From JANQPX01 sp050633905 (GTDB taxonomy: Bacteria > Pseudomonadota > Alphaproteobacteria > Geminicoccales > Geminicoccaceae), in the NCBI GenBank assembly GCA_050633905.1, contig JBOEHJ010000046.1, forward strand, positions 1 to 64,000: 64,000 bases of DNA. The letters run 5' to 3'. The notes under the pieces are model-generated. The model made no database searches. It saw nothing but the letters and a program-made list of their open reading frames with translations, and was not told where the DNA came from. The translations under genes were made by a program, and so were the position numbers. Position 1 is the first letter of the stretch. Every line of letters begins with the position of its first letter. Shown one piece after another: positions 8,701-16,493 of this stretch.

Positions 8701-8780
8701 TGGTGTGCCCACCTCATTTAGTTTGGACCGCCTTCGAAGAATGTGCCTGGAATTCGAGGGGTATGCGGATTCTTGTCAGG
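8701..8780 (+). repeat. 3'-end dispersed repeat, copy A
   Basis: Begins four bases after the TAG of the solute-binding protein gene with TGGTGTGCCCACCTCATTT, followed by CGCCTTCGAAGAA and GGGGTATGCGGA. Hand alignment with the copy behind gmk gives about 62 identical bases of 80. It faces copy B across the convergent gene pair. Confidence 0.7.
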
Positions 8781-8820
8781 TAGGCCATGTGGCGGAGCGT
8801 GCCAACACCGCTCTAAACCT

Positions 8821-8882
8821 GGTCTCATACCGTCAACCCAGCTTATCGCTGCGGGCAACCAATTGAGGTGACCGCGCCACCC
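8821..8882 (-). repeat. 3'-end dispersed repeat, copy B
   Basis: Read on the minus strand it follows the sufT stop codon: TGGCGCGGTCACCTCAATTG, then GACGGTATGAGACC. It is a diverged copy of the element, in inverted orientation to copy A. Confidence 0.5.
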
Positions 8883-8885
8883 ACC

Positions 8886-9272
8886 TTAGCCCATGAAACC
8901 TAGTTCTAGTTGGGCTTCTTCGGACATCATGCTGGGGTTCCAGGGTGGTTCCCAGACGATCTCAACCTCGGCATCGACCACGCCATCGACGGCATGGACC
9001 TTCTGGCGGACCTCTTCCGGCAGGATTTCAGCGACCGGACAATGGGGTGACGTTAGGGTCATGTCCAATTTCACCCGGTTGTCGTCCTCGACATCGATCT
9101 TGTAGATCAGACCGAGTTCGAAAATATTCACCGGAATTTCGGGGTCATAAACCGTGCGTAGGGCCTCGATGATTTTCTCGCCGAGCGCATCTACCTCCGC
9201 CTGGCGCTCCTTCTCGGCCTCATCCCCATCGAGCATTGCCGCTGCCCGGTCCAGGTTCTGTTCGTCACTCAT
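8886..9272 (-). CDS. sufT: SUF system protein SufT (MIP18/DUF59 family)
   Basis: 128 residues. The DUF59 core is clear: TVYDPEIPVNIFELGLIY, then LTSPHCPVAE with the conserved cysteine, and EIVWEPPWNPSMM, which is typical of SufT. SufT helps mature Fe-S proteins. It is the last gene of the suf operon, 20 bases behind sufS, and has its own AAAGGA ribosome binding site. No sufA or sufE follows; the next gene is convergent. Confidence 0.93.
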   Translation of the reverse strand: MSDEQNLDRAAAMLDGDEAEKERQAEVDALGEKIIEALRTVYDPEIPVNIFELGLIYKIDVEDDNRVKLDMTLTSPHCPVAEILPEEVRQKVHAVDGVVDAEVEIVWEPPWNPSMMSEEAQLELGFMG

Positions 9273-9292
9273 GCCTGATCCTTTCGAGGCCC

Positions 9293-10546
9293 TCAGCTGA
9301 ACATTGAGGCCACACGGTGCAAACTCTTCACCAGGGCATCGATGTCGGCTTCCGTATTATACATCCCGATGGATGCCCGTGCCGTCGCGTTATGGCCAAG
9401 ACGTTCCAGCACCGGCTGCGCGCAGTGATGCCCGGTGCGGATCGCAACACCGTCGAGATCTAAAAGCGTGCCGATATCATGGGGATGGGCATTTTCCATG
9501 ACGAAGGAGAGAACGGCGGCCTTTTCCTTCGCCGTGCCCACCAGTCTGAGGCCCGGCACCTGCTGGATGGCGCGCGTTGCATAAGCGAGAAGCGCAGCCT
9601 CGTGGGTGGCGATCTTGTCGAGGCCAATTCCCTGGACATAGTCGATGGCCGCACCCAGCGCCACGGTTGTCTCGATTGCCGGTGTGCCGGCTTCGAATTT
9701 ATAGGGAAGGTCGTTGAACTCGGTCTTCTCGTAGCTGACTGAGAGAATCATGTCGCCGCCGCCTTGATAGGGCGGCATCGCTTCGAGATGCTCCGCCTTG
9801 CCGTAGAGAACGCCGACACCTGAGGGGCCATAGAGCTTATGGCCAGTGAAGCCCAGGAAATCGCAATCCAAGGCTTGGACGTCGATCGGCATATGCTGTA
9901 CGGCCTGGGCAGCGTCAACGAAGACTGGCACGCCTTTGGCATGGGCCATCTCGATCATCGTCCCGATCGGGTTGATCGTGCCCAAAGCATTCGCGACCCA
10001 GGTCACGGCCACCAATTTGGTGGCAGGCGTGATCAGACGATCGAACTCGTCAAGGATAAGTTCGCCCTCATCCGTGATCGGTGCGACCACCAGCTTCGTC
10101 CCGGCTTGTTCCGCCAATATCTGCCAGGGCACGATATTGGCATGGTGCTCCATGCCGGTGATCAGAACTTCATCGCCCGGCTTGGCGTTCGGGCGAACGA
10201 AGCTCTGGGCCAAAAGGTTGATCGCCTCGGTGACGTTTCGGGTGAAGATGATTTCCCGTTTGCTCGGTGCGTTGAGAAAAGCTCGAACCTTGTCGCGAGC
10301 ACCGTCATGCAGTTCGGTTGCCCGTTCGGACAGGCTGTAGACGCCCCGGTGGATATTGGCATAGTCCTGACGCAGCACGTCGGCCTGGGCATCAATCACC
10401 TGGTTCGGCTTCTGCGCGCTCGCCGCACTATCGAGAAAAACCAGCGGATGGCCGTGGACTTCCTGGTGCAGGCAGGGAAAGTCGGCACGAATGCGCTCGA
10501 CATCGAAGTCGTCGGTCAAGGTCCGCAGCGAGGCGCTGCCGCTCAC
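9293..10546 (-). CDS. sufS: Cysteine desulfurase SufS
   Basis: 417-residue class V PLP enzyme. Visible are the PLP lysine in GFTGHKLYGPSGVG, the upstream MEHHANIVPW and VDAAQAVQH motifs, and the catalytic cysteine in RTGHHCAQPV. It takes sulfur from cysteine for SufBCD. The start is a GTG that overlaps the sufD stop codon (GTGA), so translation is coupled. SufS normally needs SufE or SufU as sulfur acceptor; neither is encoded in this operon. Confidence 0.96.
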   Translation of the reverse strand: MSGSASLRTLTDDFDVERIRADFPCLHQEVHGHPLVFLDSAASAQKPNQVIDAQADVLRQDYANIHRGVYSLSERATELHDGARDKVRAFLNAPSKREIIFTRNVTEAINLLAQSFVRPNAKPGDEVLITGMEHHANIVPWQILAEQAGTKLVVAPITDEGELILDEFDRLITPATKLVAVTWVANALGTINPIGTMIEMAHAKGVPVFVDAAQAVQHMPIDVQALDCDFLGFTGHKLYGPSGVGVLYGKAEHLEAMPPYQGGGDMILSVSYEKTEFNDLPYKFEAGTPAIETTVALGAAIDYVQGIGLDKIATHEAALLAYATRAIQQVPGLRLVGTAKEKAAVLSFVMENAHPHDIGTLLDLDGVAIRTGHHCAQPVLERLGHNATARASIGMYNTEADIDALVKSLHRVASMFS

Positions 10547-11901
10547 TCGATCTCCCCCATATCGCCCAGGATCTCGGCGCCCGGCAGCCAGCGGAGGATT
10601 TCACGCTTCGCTTGGCTGAGCAGCGCTTTGCTGGCGAAGCGTTCTAGCACTTCATCGGCAAAAGCGAAGGTCAGCATGGTGCGCGCGGTCTCAGGATCGA
10701 AGCCGCGGGAGCGGAGATAGAAGAGTTCGCGCTCATCCAGCTCGCCCGCCGTAGCACCGTGGGAGCATTTCACATCGTCGGCGTAAATTTCAAGCTCCGG
10801 CTTAGTATTAACCTCGGCATCTGGTGAAAGCAGGAGATTGTTGTTGGTCTGATAGGCGTTGGTCTGTTGCGCAGCTTGATACACATGGATCTTGCCAGCA
10901 AACGCCGCTTTCGCCTTACCGTCGAGTACGCCTTTGTAATACTGATCGCTTACGCTGCCGGGGGCCGTATGGTCGATGATCAGCATGTTGTCCACATGCT
11001 GTCCGGTGCGCGTTAGGTAGAGGCCATTGAACTGGGCCTCTATCTCCGATCCGTTGAGACGTGCAGCCACCTCGTTCCTGACAAAACCACCGCCCAGCGT
11101 TGCCAAGGTTTGGATAAGCTTGGCCCGTTCGCCTATGGCTGTGTAGAAACGGCCGATAAACCGCCCATCAATATCGCCGACTTGCAGACGGTCATGACGG
11201 AAACTTGCATTCGCACCAACCCAACAGCGGGTGACGAGATTGGTGAGCAGACCTGAACCTTCGCCGAACAAATGAGTTTCGGCCAGATCAAGACTTGCGC
11301 CGTCACCAATGTCAATGAGAAGACGCGGGTTGATCATGGTTTCGGACTGAGGGCCCTCGCTGGCAAACACCAACTGCACCGGTTTCGAAATCTCTCGGCC
11401 TGCAGGCACCTTGATCACGGCACCACAATCGGCAAAGGCGCCATTTAGGGCGTCAAATCCGCGCTCATCATCGCCGCCCGTTAGGAGAGACGTCGCATCG
11501 ATCGCCCCTGCAGCAAGGGCGTCGCTAAGAGCACCGATCGTGACGCCATCCCTATTGATCATTTGGCTGGACCGCGTGCGGTCCAATTCGCCGTTGATGA
11601 AGACCAATCTGGTAACATTGTCGCCTGGGATCAGATAGTCATCCAAGGCGACCGATGATGCCGGCATGCCTTCCGCGGGCCGAAGTGCCGTTTTGGCGAT
11701 ACTTCCGAGCGGCGAGTATTTCCAGGCCTCAACCTTTGGGCCGGGAAAGCCAATCTTTTCGAACTTCTCAAACTCAGCCCGACGTACGGCTTCAGCCGGT
11801 GTCTCGGCGCCTGGTAAGCGACCAAGCGCCCCGGCGAAGATGCTGGCATAAGCATCGGACGGTGTCAGATTGCGGTTACGGGGCGCACGTTCCATCGTCA
11901 T
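10543..11901 (-). CDS. sufD: Fe-S cluster scaffold subunit SufD
   Basis: 452 residues of the SufB/SufD beta-helix family. The C-terminal signature is present: SDQYYKGVLDGKAKAAFAG, QTNAYQTNNNLLLSP, CSHGATAGELDERELFYLRS. SufD pairs with SufB and SufC to build the cluster. It begins two bases after the sufC stop and overlaps sufS by four bases. A second ATG six bases downstream is an alternative start. Confidence 0.96.
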   Translation of the reverse strand: MTMERAPRNRNLTPSDAYASIFAGALGRLPGAETPAEAVRRAEFEKFEKIGFPGPKVEAWKYSPLGSIAKTALRPAEGMPASSVALDDYLIPGDNVTRLVFINGELDRTRSSQMINRDGVTIGALSDALAAGAIDATSLLTGGDDERGFDALNGAFADCGAVIKVPAGREISKPVQLVFASEGPQSETMINPRLLIDIGDGASLDLAETHLFGEGSGLLTNLVTRCWVGANASFRHDRLQVGDIDGRFIGRFYTAIGERAKLIQTLATLGGGFVRNEVAARLNGSEIEAQFNGLYLTRTGQHVDNMLIIDHTAPGSVSDQYYKGVLDGKAKAAFAGKIHVYQAAQQTNAYQTNNNLLLSPDAEVNTKPELEIYADDVKCSHGATAGELDERELFYLRSRGFDPETARTMLTFAFADEVLERFASKALLSQAKREILRWLPGAEILGDMGEIE

Positions 11902-11903
11902 GG

Positions 11904-12668
11904 TCAGGCCACCGCCTGGGCAACAGCACCGCCTTCGAAGGCCGCATAGCCGGATTTTTCCAGCTCCAGCGCCAGCTCCTTACCGCCGGAGCGCACAATT
12001 CGCCCATCGAGCATAACATGCACGACATCCGGCACGATATAGTCGAGCAGGCGCTGATAATGGGTGATCACCACCATGGCGCGTTCAGGCGAACGCAGCT
12101 GGTTGACGCCATCGGCAACGGTCTTGAGCGCATCGATGTCGAGGCCGCTATCGGTCTCATCGAGAACGGCCAGCTTCGGTTCCAGGACCGCCATTTGCAG
12201 GATCTCATTGCGCTTCTTTTCGCCGCCGGAAAAGCCGAAATTAACCGCACGCTTCAACAGCTCTGGCTTCACGCCGACGATCTTGGCCTTCTCACGGACG
12301 AGCTTCAAAAAGGTCGCCGCATCGATCTCTTCCTGTTCGCGCGCACGCCGGATTGAGTTCAAGGCGGTACGCAGGAAGTACATATTGCCGACACCTGGGA
12401 TTTCGACCGGATATTGGAATGCCAGAAAAACGCCGGCTGCAGCGCGCTCCTCCGGTTCCATCTCGAGAAGGTCCTGACCTTCATAGTCGACGGAGCCACC
12501 CGTCACCTCATAGCCATCTCGCCCAGCCAGCATATAAGCAAGCGTACTCTTACCTGAGCCGTTCGGCCCCATGATCGCATGGACTTCGCCTGGCTTCACC
12601 TCCAGGTCCAGCCCCTTCAGGATCTCTTTTTCCTCGACGGAAGCCTGCAAATTCTCGATCTTCAGCAT
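11904..12668 (-). CDS. sufC: Fe-S assembly ATPase SufC
   Basis: 254-residue ABC-type ATPase: Walker A GPNGSGKST, the signature FSGGEKKRNEI, Walker B LAVLDETDSGLD and a switch histidine in VVITHYQRLL. It powers the SufBCD scaffold. The start is the ATG at 12668 (MLKIENLQA), which matches the family better than a TTG twelve bases upstream that would sit too close to the GAAGG site. Confidence 0.96.
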   Translation of the reverse strand: MLKIENLQASVEEKEILKGLDLEVKPGEVHAIMGPNGSGKSTLAYMLAGRDGYEVTGGSVDYEGQDLLEMEPEERAAAGVFLAFQYPVEIPGVGNMYFLRTALNSIRRAREQEEIDAATFLKLVREKAKIVGVKPELLKRAVNFGFSGGEKKRNEILQMAVLEPKLAVLDETDSGLDIDALKTVADGVNQLRSPERAMVVITHYQRLLDYIVPDVVHVMLDGRIVRSGGKELALELEKSGYAAFEGGAVAQAVA

Positions 12669-12745
12669 CGTATTTCTCAAACCTTCAAAACGTGTCTCGG
12701 ACAGCCCAGTCAGTCTCAGGCAAGCCTACGGTGAACGCCGTGCGT

Positions 12746-14194
12746 TCAACCCACAGAACCCTCTAAGCTGATGGCGAGGAGCTTTTGCGCCTCGACCGCG
12801 AATTCCATGGGCAGTTCCTGCATGACTTCCTTGCAGAAACCGTTGACGACCAGGCCGACAGCATCTTCGTCGGAAAGCCCGCGCTGGCGGCAATAGAAGA
12901 GCTGGTCTTCGCTGATCTTCGAGGTGGTGGCCTCGTGCTCGACCTCGGCTGTGCGGTTTTTGACCTCGATATAAGGAACAGTATGGGCTCCGCACTGATC
13001 GCCGATCAGCATGCTGTCGCATTGGGTATGGTTTCTAGCACCTTCAGCACCCTTCAGCACTCGAACTAGACCCCGATAGGTATTGTCGCTGAAGCCAGCC
13101 GAAATACCCTTGGAGACGATACGCGATGTTGTGTTTTTGCCCACATGGATCATTTTGGTGCCGGTGTCCGCCTGCTGGCGGTTGTTCACGAGTGCGACCG
13201 AATAGAACTCGCCTACCGAATTGTCACCCTGGAGTACGCAGCTTGGATATTTCCAAGTGATAGCACTTCCGGTTTCCACCTGAGTCCAAGAAATCTTTGA
13301 ATTCTTGCCCCGGCAAACGCCACGCTTGGTCACAAAATTATAGATGCCGCCCTTGCCTTCGCTATCGCCGGGATACCAGTTCTGTACGGTCGAATATTTG
13401 ATCTCGGCATCATCAAGCGTGACCAACTCGACCACGGCGGCGTGAAGCTGGTTCTCATCGCGCATAGGCGCGGTGCAGCCTTCGAGATAGCTCACATAGG
13501 AGCTCTCATCCGCAACGATCAGGGTGCGTTCGAACTGACCGGTGTTCTCCGCATTGATGCGGAAATAGGTGGAAAGCTCCATCGGCGAGCGCACGCCCTT
13601 GGGCACATAGACAAAGGTGCCATCGGAGAACACGGCGGAATTCAAGGCGGCGAAGTAGTTGTCGCCTTGGGGCACGACGGTCCCTATATACTTTTTGACC
13701 AGTTCGGGGTGTTCCTGCACCGCTTCCGAGATCGAACAAAAGACAATGCCGAGTTCGGAGAGTTTTTCCTTGAACGTGGTGGCGACGGAGACGCTGTCAA
13801 ACACGTAGTCGACGGCGACACCTGCAAGGATCTCCTGTTCCCGCACGGGGATTCCGAGTTTTTCATAAGTGCGCAGTAGCTCCGGATCGACCTCGTCCAA
13901 ACTCTTCGGCGCGTCTTCGAACGATTTCGGGGCGGCGAAGTAACTGATCTCGTCGAAATCGATCGGCGGATATTCGACCTTGGCCCAATCCGGCTCTTCC
14001 ATACCGCGAAAACGTTCCAACGCCTGAAGGCGCCATTCCAGCATCCATTTCGGCTCGTTCTTCTTGGCCGAAATCAAGCGAACGGTCTCTTCGCTCAGGC
14101 CCTTGGCCATGACCTCAGCTTCGATGTCGGTCACGAAGCCGTATTTATACTCCCCGCCGGAGTGGTCCTTGACCGATTCCAAGGCAGTTGCCAT
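12746..14194 (-). CDS. sufB: Fe-S cluster scaffold subunit SufB
   Basis: 482 residues, the normal SufB length. Typical motifs are KYGFVTDIEAE, KNEPKWMLEWRL, PQGDNYFAALNSAVFSDG, FVTKRGVCRGKNSKISWTQ and the C-terminal EHEATTSKISEDQLFYCRQR. SufB carries the nascent Fe-S cluster. It follows the Rrf2 regulator by three bases and is separated from sufC by about 77 bases in which I see no structure. Confidence 0.97.
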   Translation of the reverse strand: MATALESVKDHSGGEYKYGFVTDIEAEVMAKGLSEETVRLISAKKNEPKWMLEWRLQALERFRGMEEPDWAKVEYPPIDFDEISYFAAPKSFEDAPKSLDEVDPELLRTYEKLGIPVREQEILAGVAVDYVFDSVSVATTFKEKLSELGIVFCSISEAVQEHPELVKKYIGTVVPQGDNYFAALNSAVFSDGTFVYVPKGVRSPMELSTYFRINAENTGQFERTLIVADESSYVSYLEGCTAPMRDENQLHAAVVELVTLDDAEIKYSTVQNWYPGDSEGKGGIYNFVTKRGVCRGKNSKISWTQVETGSAITWKYPSCVLQGDNSVGEFYSVALVNNRQQADTGTKMIHVGKNTTSRIVSKGISAGFSDNTYRGLVRVLKGAEGARNHTQCDSMLIGDQCGAHTVPYIEVKNRTAEVEHEATTSKISEDQLFYCRQRGLSDEDAVGLVVNGFCKEVMQELPMEFAVEAQKLLAISLEGSVG

Positions 14195-14197
14195 GCG

Positions 14198-14695
14198 TTA
14201 TGTCTCCAAGCCGATCTTTGCCGAACCGATGTCGGCCAAGCGTTTTTCCAAAGTCGTATTGGTCTCAAGCGGCGTTGCAAACGCTTCAGGGATCGTCTGC
14301 GCCATCTCCGCCATTGTGATGCCATCGAGAGCACCTCGGATCGCATCATTGATCCGTTGCCAATTGGCGCGGGCGGGGCAGAGGCTTTCGATATCGCAGC
14401 CGCCGGGGCCTTCATCGATGCAGGCGGTCAGCGCGATTGGGCCTTCAAGGGCGGTGATCACCTCCGCAACCGTGATCTCCTCGCCTGGCCTCGCCAATCC
14501 GTAACCGCCGCGCGCACCTCTATGAGATATCAGCATCCCAGCCCTCGTCAGACCTTTCAGGATCTTGCTCGCCATCGGTTGCGGGATTAGACTCTCCTGG
14601 GCGATTTCGGCCGCACTGAATTGCTGCTCTGGACGTCGTGCCAAGCCGGTCATGATCACGATACCGTAGTCTGCAAGCTTGCTCAGACGGAACAC
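14198..14695 (-). CDS. Rrf2-family regulator of the SUF operon
   Basis: 165 residues with an N-terminal winged helix (LSKLADYGIVIM, SKILKGLTRAGMLISHRGARGGYGLAR) and three cysteines at 92, 100 and 106, spaced like the [2Fe-2S] ligands of IscR. It fits the SUF-associated Rrf2 regulators of alphaproteobacteria, which sense Fe-S status and repress the operon. The start is a GTG with AGAGAGG upstream. It is the first gene of the suf operon, and an IscR-like palindrome lies 25 bases before its start, which suggests autoregulation. Confidence 0.9.
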   Translation of the reverse strand: MFRLSKLADYGIVIMTGLARRPEQQFSAAEIAQESLIPQPMASKILKGLTRAGMLISHRGARGGYGLARPGEEITVAEVITALEGPIALTACIDEGPGGCDIESLCPARANWQRINDAIRGALDGITMAEMAQTIPEAFATPLETNTTLEKRLADIGSAKIGLET

Positions 14696-14719
14696 GCCAG
14701 GGCCTCTCTGGTTAATAAG

Positions 14720-14732
14720 GACTAATTAGGTC
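14720..14732 (-). promoter_or_regulatory. Candidate IscR/Rrf2-type operator for suf
   Basis: The minus strand reads GGACCTAATTAGTCC; the core GAC-N7-GTC with an AT-rich centre agrees with the E. coli type-1 IscR site pattern at 11 of 13 positions by eye. TTGGAA (14737-14742) and TTATTA (14713-14718) flank it at 18-base spacing and could be -35 and -10 boxes, but that would leave an unusually short leader. Confidence 0.55.
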
Positions 14733-14950
14733 CTATTTCCAAGTTTATGTGTCCATCCCCCGCCTGATGTCAAGGCAAAACAGCGGAAAAAAGAGCAGAG
14801 ATACGAGATGCTGTGGGGCTTCTTAGAAGGAAACTAAAGAGATTACAGGGAAAATGATTGTGAGATCCAAAAGGGATCCATTTGGTCGATTTTCAGTTCA
14901 GGGTTATCGCCATCAATCGTGGTTCATTACAGCTCGGTCCGGCAGCCTCT

Positions 14951-15223
14951 TCATCCACGCTCCTCAGGCGACCCGACCATGCGAAAGACCAGTTTGCCGA
15001 TCGTCATTGTTTCGGATTGCTTGGTTTTCCCCTTCCTGGCCTGCCTTCCGGATTTCTCGAAGACCTGGTCATCGCCGGTTTGCGCCAGCTTCTCCAGGGT
15101 TTGCAGCAGGCGGTGAAAGCCATGTCGATCCAGGGAGATTTCCAGGGCTTCCTCCTCCGCATCGACTACGAACTGCGCCTTTCCGGCCGCAGGTTTCTTC
15201 GATGTCGCCGTTCTAGACGCCAT
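14951..15223 (-). CDS. Small hypothetical protein, 90 residues
   Basis: Not recognised. A basic, alanine-rich N-terminus (residues 1-15) precedes a short folded-looking core, ALEISLDRHGFHRLLQTLEK, then a charged middle and IGKLVFRMVG. It lies 24 bases behind the radical SAM gene's stop on the same strand and may be co-transcribed. The core vaguely recalls small alpha/beta immunity-like proteins, but I cannot support an assignment. No clear ribosome binding site was seen. It could be a real small cytosolic protein or a fortuitous frame. Confidence 0.5.
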   Translation of the reverse strand: MASRTATSKKPAAGKAQFVVDAEEEALEISLDRHGFHRLLQTLEKLAQTGDDQVFEKSGRQARKGKTKQSETMTIGKLVFRMVGSPEERG

Positions 15224-15247
15224 GCCAGCCTCCCTCGATTTCTTGCC

Positions 15248-16342
15248 TCAAAGCAGCCGCAACTGGCTGCCCGGGACTTCAAACAGATCGGTGCGCAACC
15301 GTGGCATTCTCCGATCCGTGCCAAAACGTTTCTTCGCCAGCTTGAACCGTTCCCGGATCAGCTCGGCATAGGTTCCTTCGCCGCGCATGCGATGCCCAAA
15401 GCGCGCATCGTTCAACTTGCCGCCGCGACATTGCCGGTGCAGCGAGATCACGCGATCGGCCTTCAACGGAAAATGGTTTACCAACCAGTCCCTGAACAAG
15501 TCCTTAATCTCATGGGGCATGCGCAACAACGTGTAATAGGCCTGCCAGGCACCCCGTTCCGCAACCGCCTCCATTATTCCTTCGATCTCGTCATCGGTGA
15601 GGCCGGGAATGACTGGCGCCATCATCACTACCGTTGGCACACCTGCATCCGAAAGTGCCTCAACCGCTTCCAGGCGCCGGTGCGGGGCAGCAGCTCTGGG
15701 TTCCATCACTCTCGCCAGCGCCGGATCGAGCGTGGTGATCGAAAGCGCCACCGTCACAAGGTTTTGTTCCGCCATAGGTTTTAAGAGGTCCAGATCACGA
15801 AGCACGGCTGCCGATTTAGTCACGATAGTCAAGGGATGATGATGCTTTGCCAGGAGCTCGACTATGCGCCTGGTCACTTTAAGCTGCCGTTCGATCGGCT
15901 GATAAGGATCCGTATTGGTGCCCAGTGCTATAGGCGAACATTGGTAGGTCGGCAGAGCTAATTCCTTGGATAGCAGCGTTGCAGCGTCATGCTTGGCCGA
16001 AAGCTTGGTTTCGAAATCGAGCCCGGGCGACAGGCCGAGATAGGCATGGGATGGACGGGCATAACAATAAATGCAGCCATGCTCGCAACCGCGATAGGGG
16101 TTGATCGATTGGGTAAACGGGATATCGGGCGAGCTATTCCGAGCGATGACGGTTCGGCTGCGATCAGCGCTCACCTCGGTCTTCGGCCGTGCCTGTTCCT
16201 CGTTCACCAAAGCAAGGGTGTTCCAGCCGTCATCGAAAGCTGCCGCGTCAAAACGATCAAAGCGCGCTTTCGGGTTCAGCGTAGCACCTCGACCCTTATG
16301 GGCGCGTGCTGAAAAAGGCTTGATGTTCTGTTCGTCATTCAT
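15248..16342 (-). CDS. PA0069-type radical SAM protein
   Basis: 364 residues. The radical SAM motif is CEHGCIYCYARP, preceded by SINPYRGC; a second typical segment is LGTNTDPYQPIERQL, and the N-terminus has KGRGATLNPKARFD. This matches the PA0069 family, distantly related to spore photoproduct lyase, with unknown reaction. I chose the ATG at 16342 (MNDEQNIKPF) over one 42 bases upstream because the extra residues (MFLICSTTNL) do not look like family sequence; neither has a good ribosome binding site. Confidence 0.88.
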   Translation of the reverse strand: MNDEQNIKPFSARAHKGRGATLNPKARFDRFDAAAFDDGWNTLALVNEEQARPKTEVSADRSRTVIARNSSPDIPFTQSINPYRGCEHGCIYCYARPSHAYLGLSPGLDFETKLSAKHDAATLLSKELALPTYQCSPIALGTNTDPYQPIERQLKVTRRIVELLAKHHHPLTIVTKSAAVLRDLDLLKPMAEQNLVTVALSITTLDPALARVMEPRAAAPHRRLEAVEALSDAGVPTVVMMAPVIPGLTDDEIEGIMEAVAERGAWQAYYTLLRMPHEIKDLFRDWLVNHFPLKADRVISLHRQCRGGKLNDARFGHRMRGEGTYAELIRERFKLAKKRFGTDRRMPRLRTDLFEVPGSQLRLL

Positions 16343-16397
16343 AATCGAGAAGTGTAGGTTTGTTGTAGAACAAATCAAGAACATTTAAAGTTGCGAC

Positions 16398-16449
16398 GGC
16401 GTTTTTGGGAACGTCGATCATTGGGATCGAACGACTTTCCCAACGCCGC
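16398..16449. repeat. Imperfect inverted repeat
   Basis: GGCGTT...GGGAACGTCGATC is followed, after a short centre, by GATCGAACGACTTTCCCA-ACGCC, giving a long imperfect foldback between two divergent genes. It could be an operator for either gene. No T-run follows, so it is not a convincing terminator. Confidence 0.4.
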
Positions 16450-16493
16450 CAACAGGTCTAAGGTCGCGCCATTATTGTAAAGGGGATGCAGCC

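Noticed and set aside
9839..10720. A 293-codon frame on the plus strand
   Set aside because: It is antisense to sufS and sufD, with composition set by their codon bias.
14882..15784. A 300-codon frame on the plus strand
   Set aside because: It is antisense to the radical SAM gene and the small downstream gene, and has no recognisable domain.
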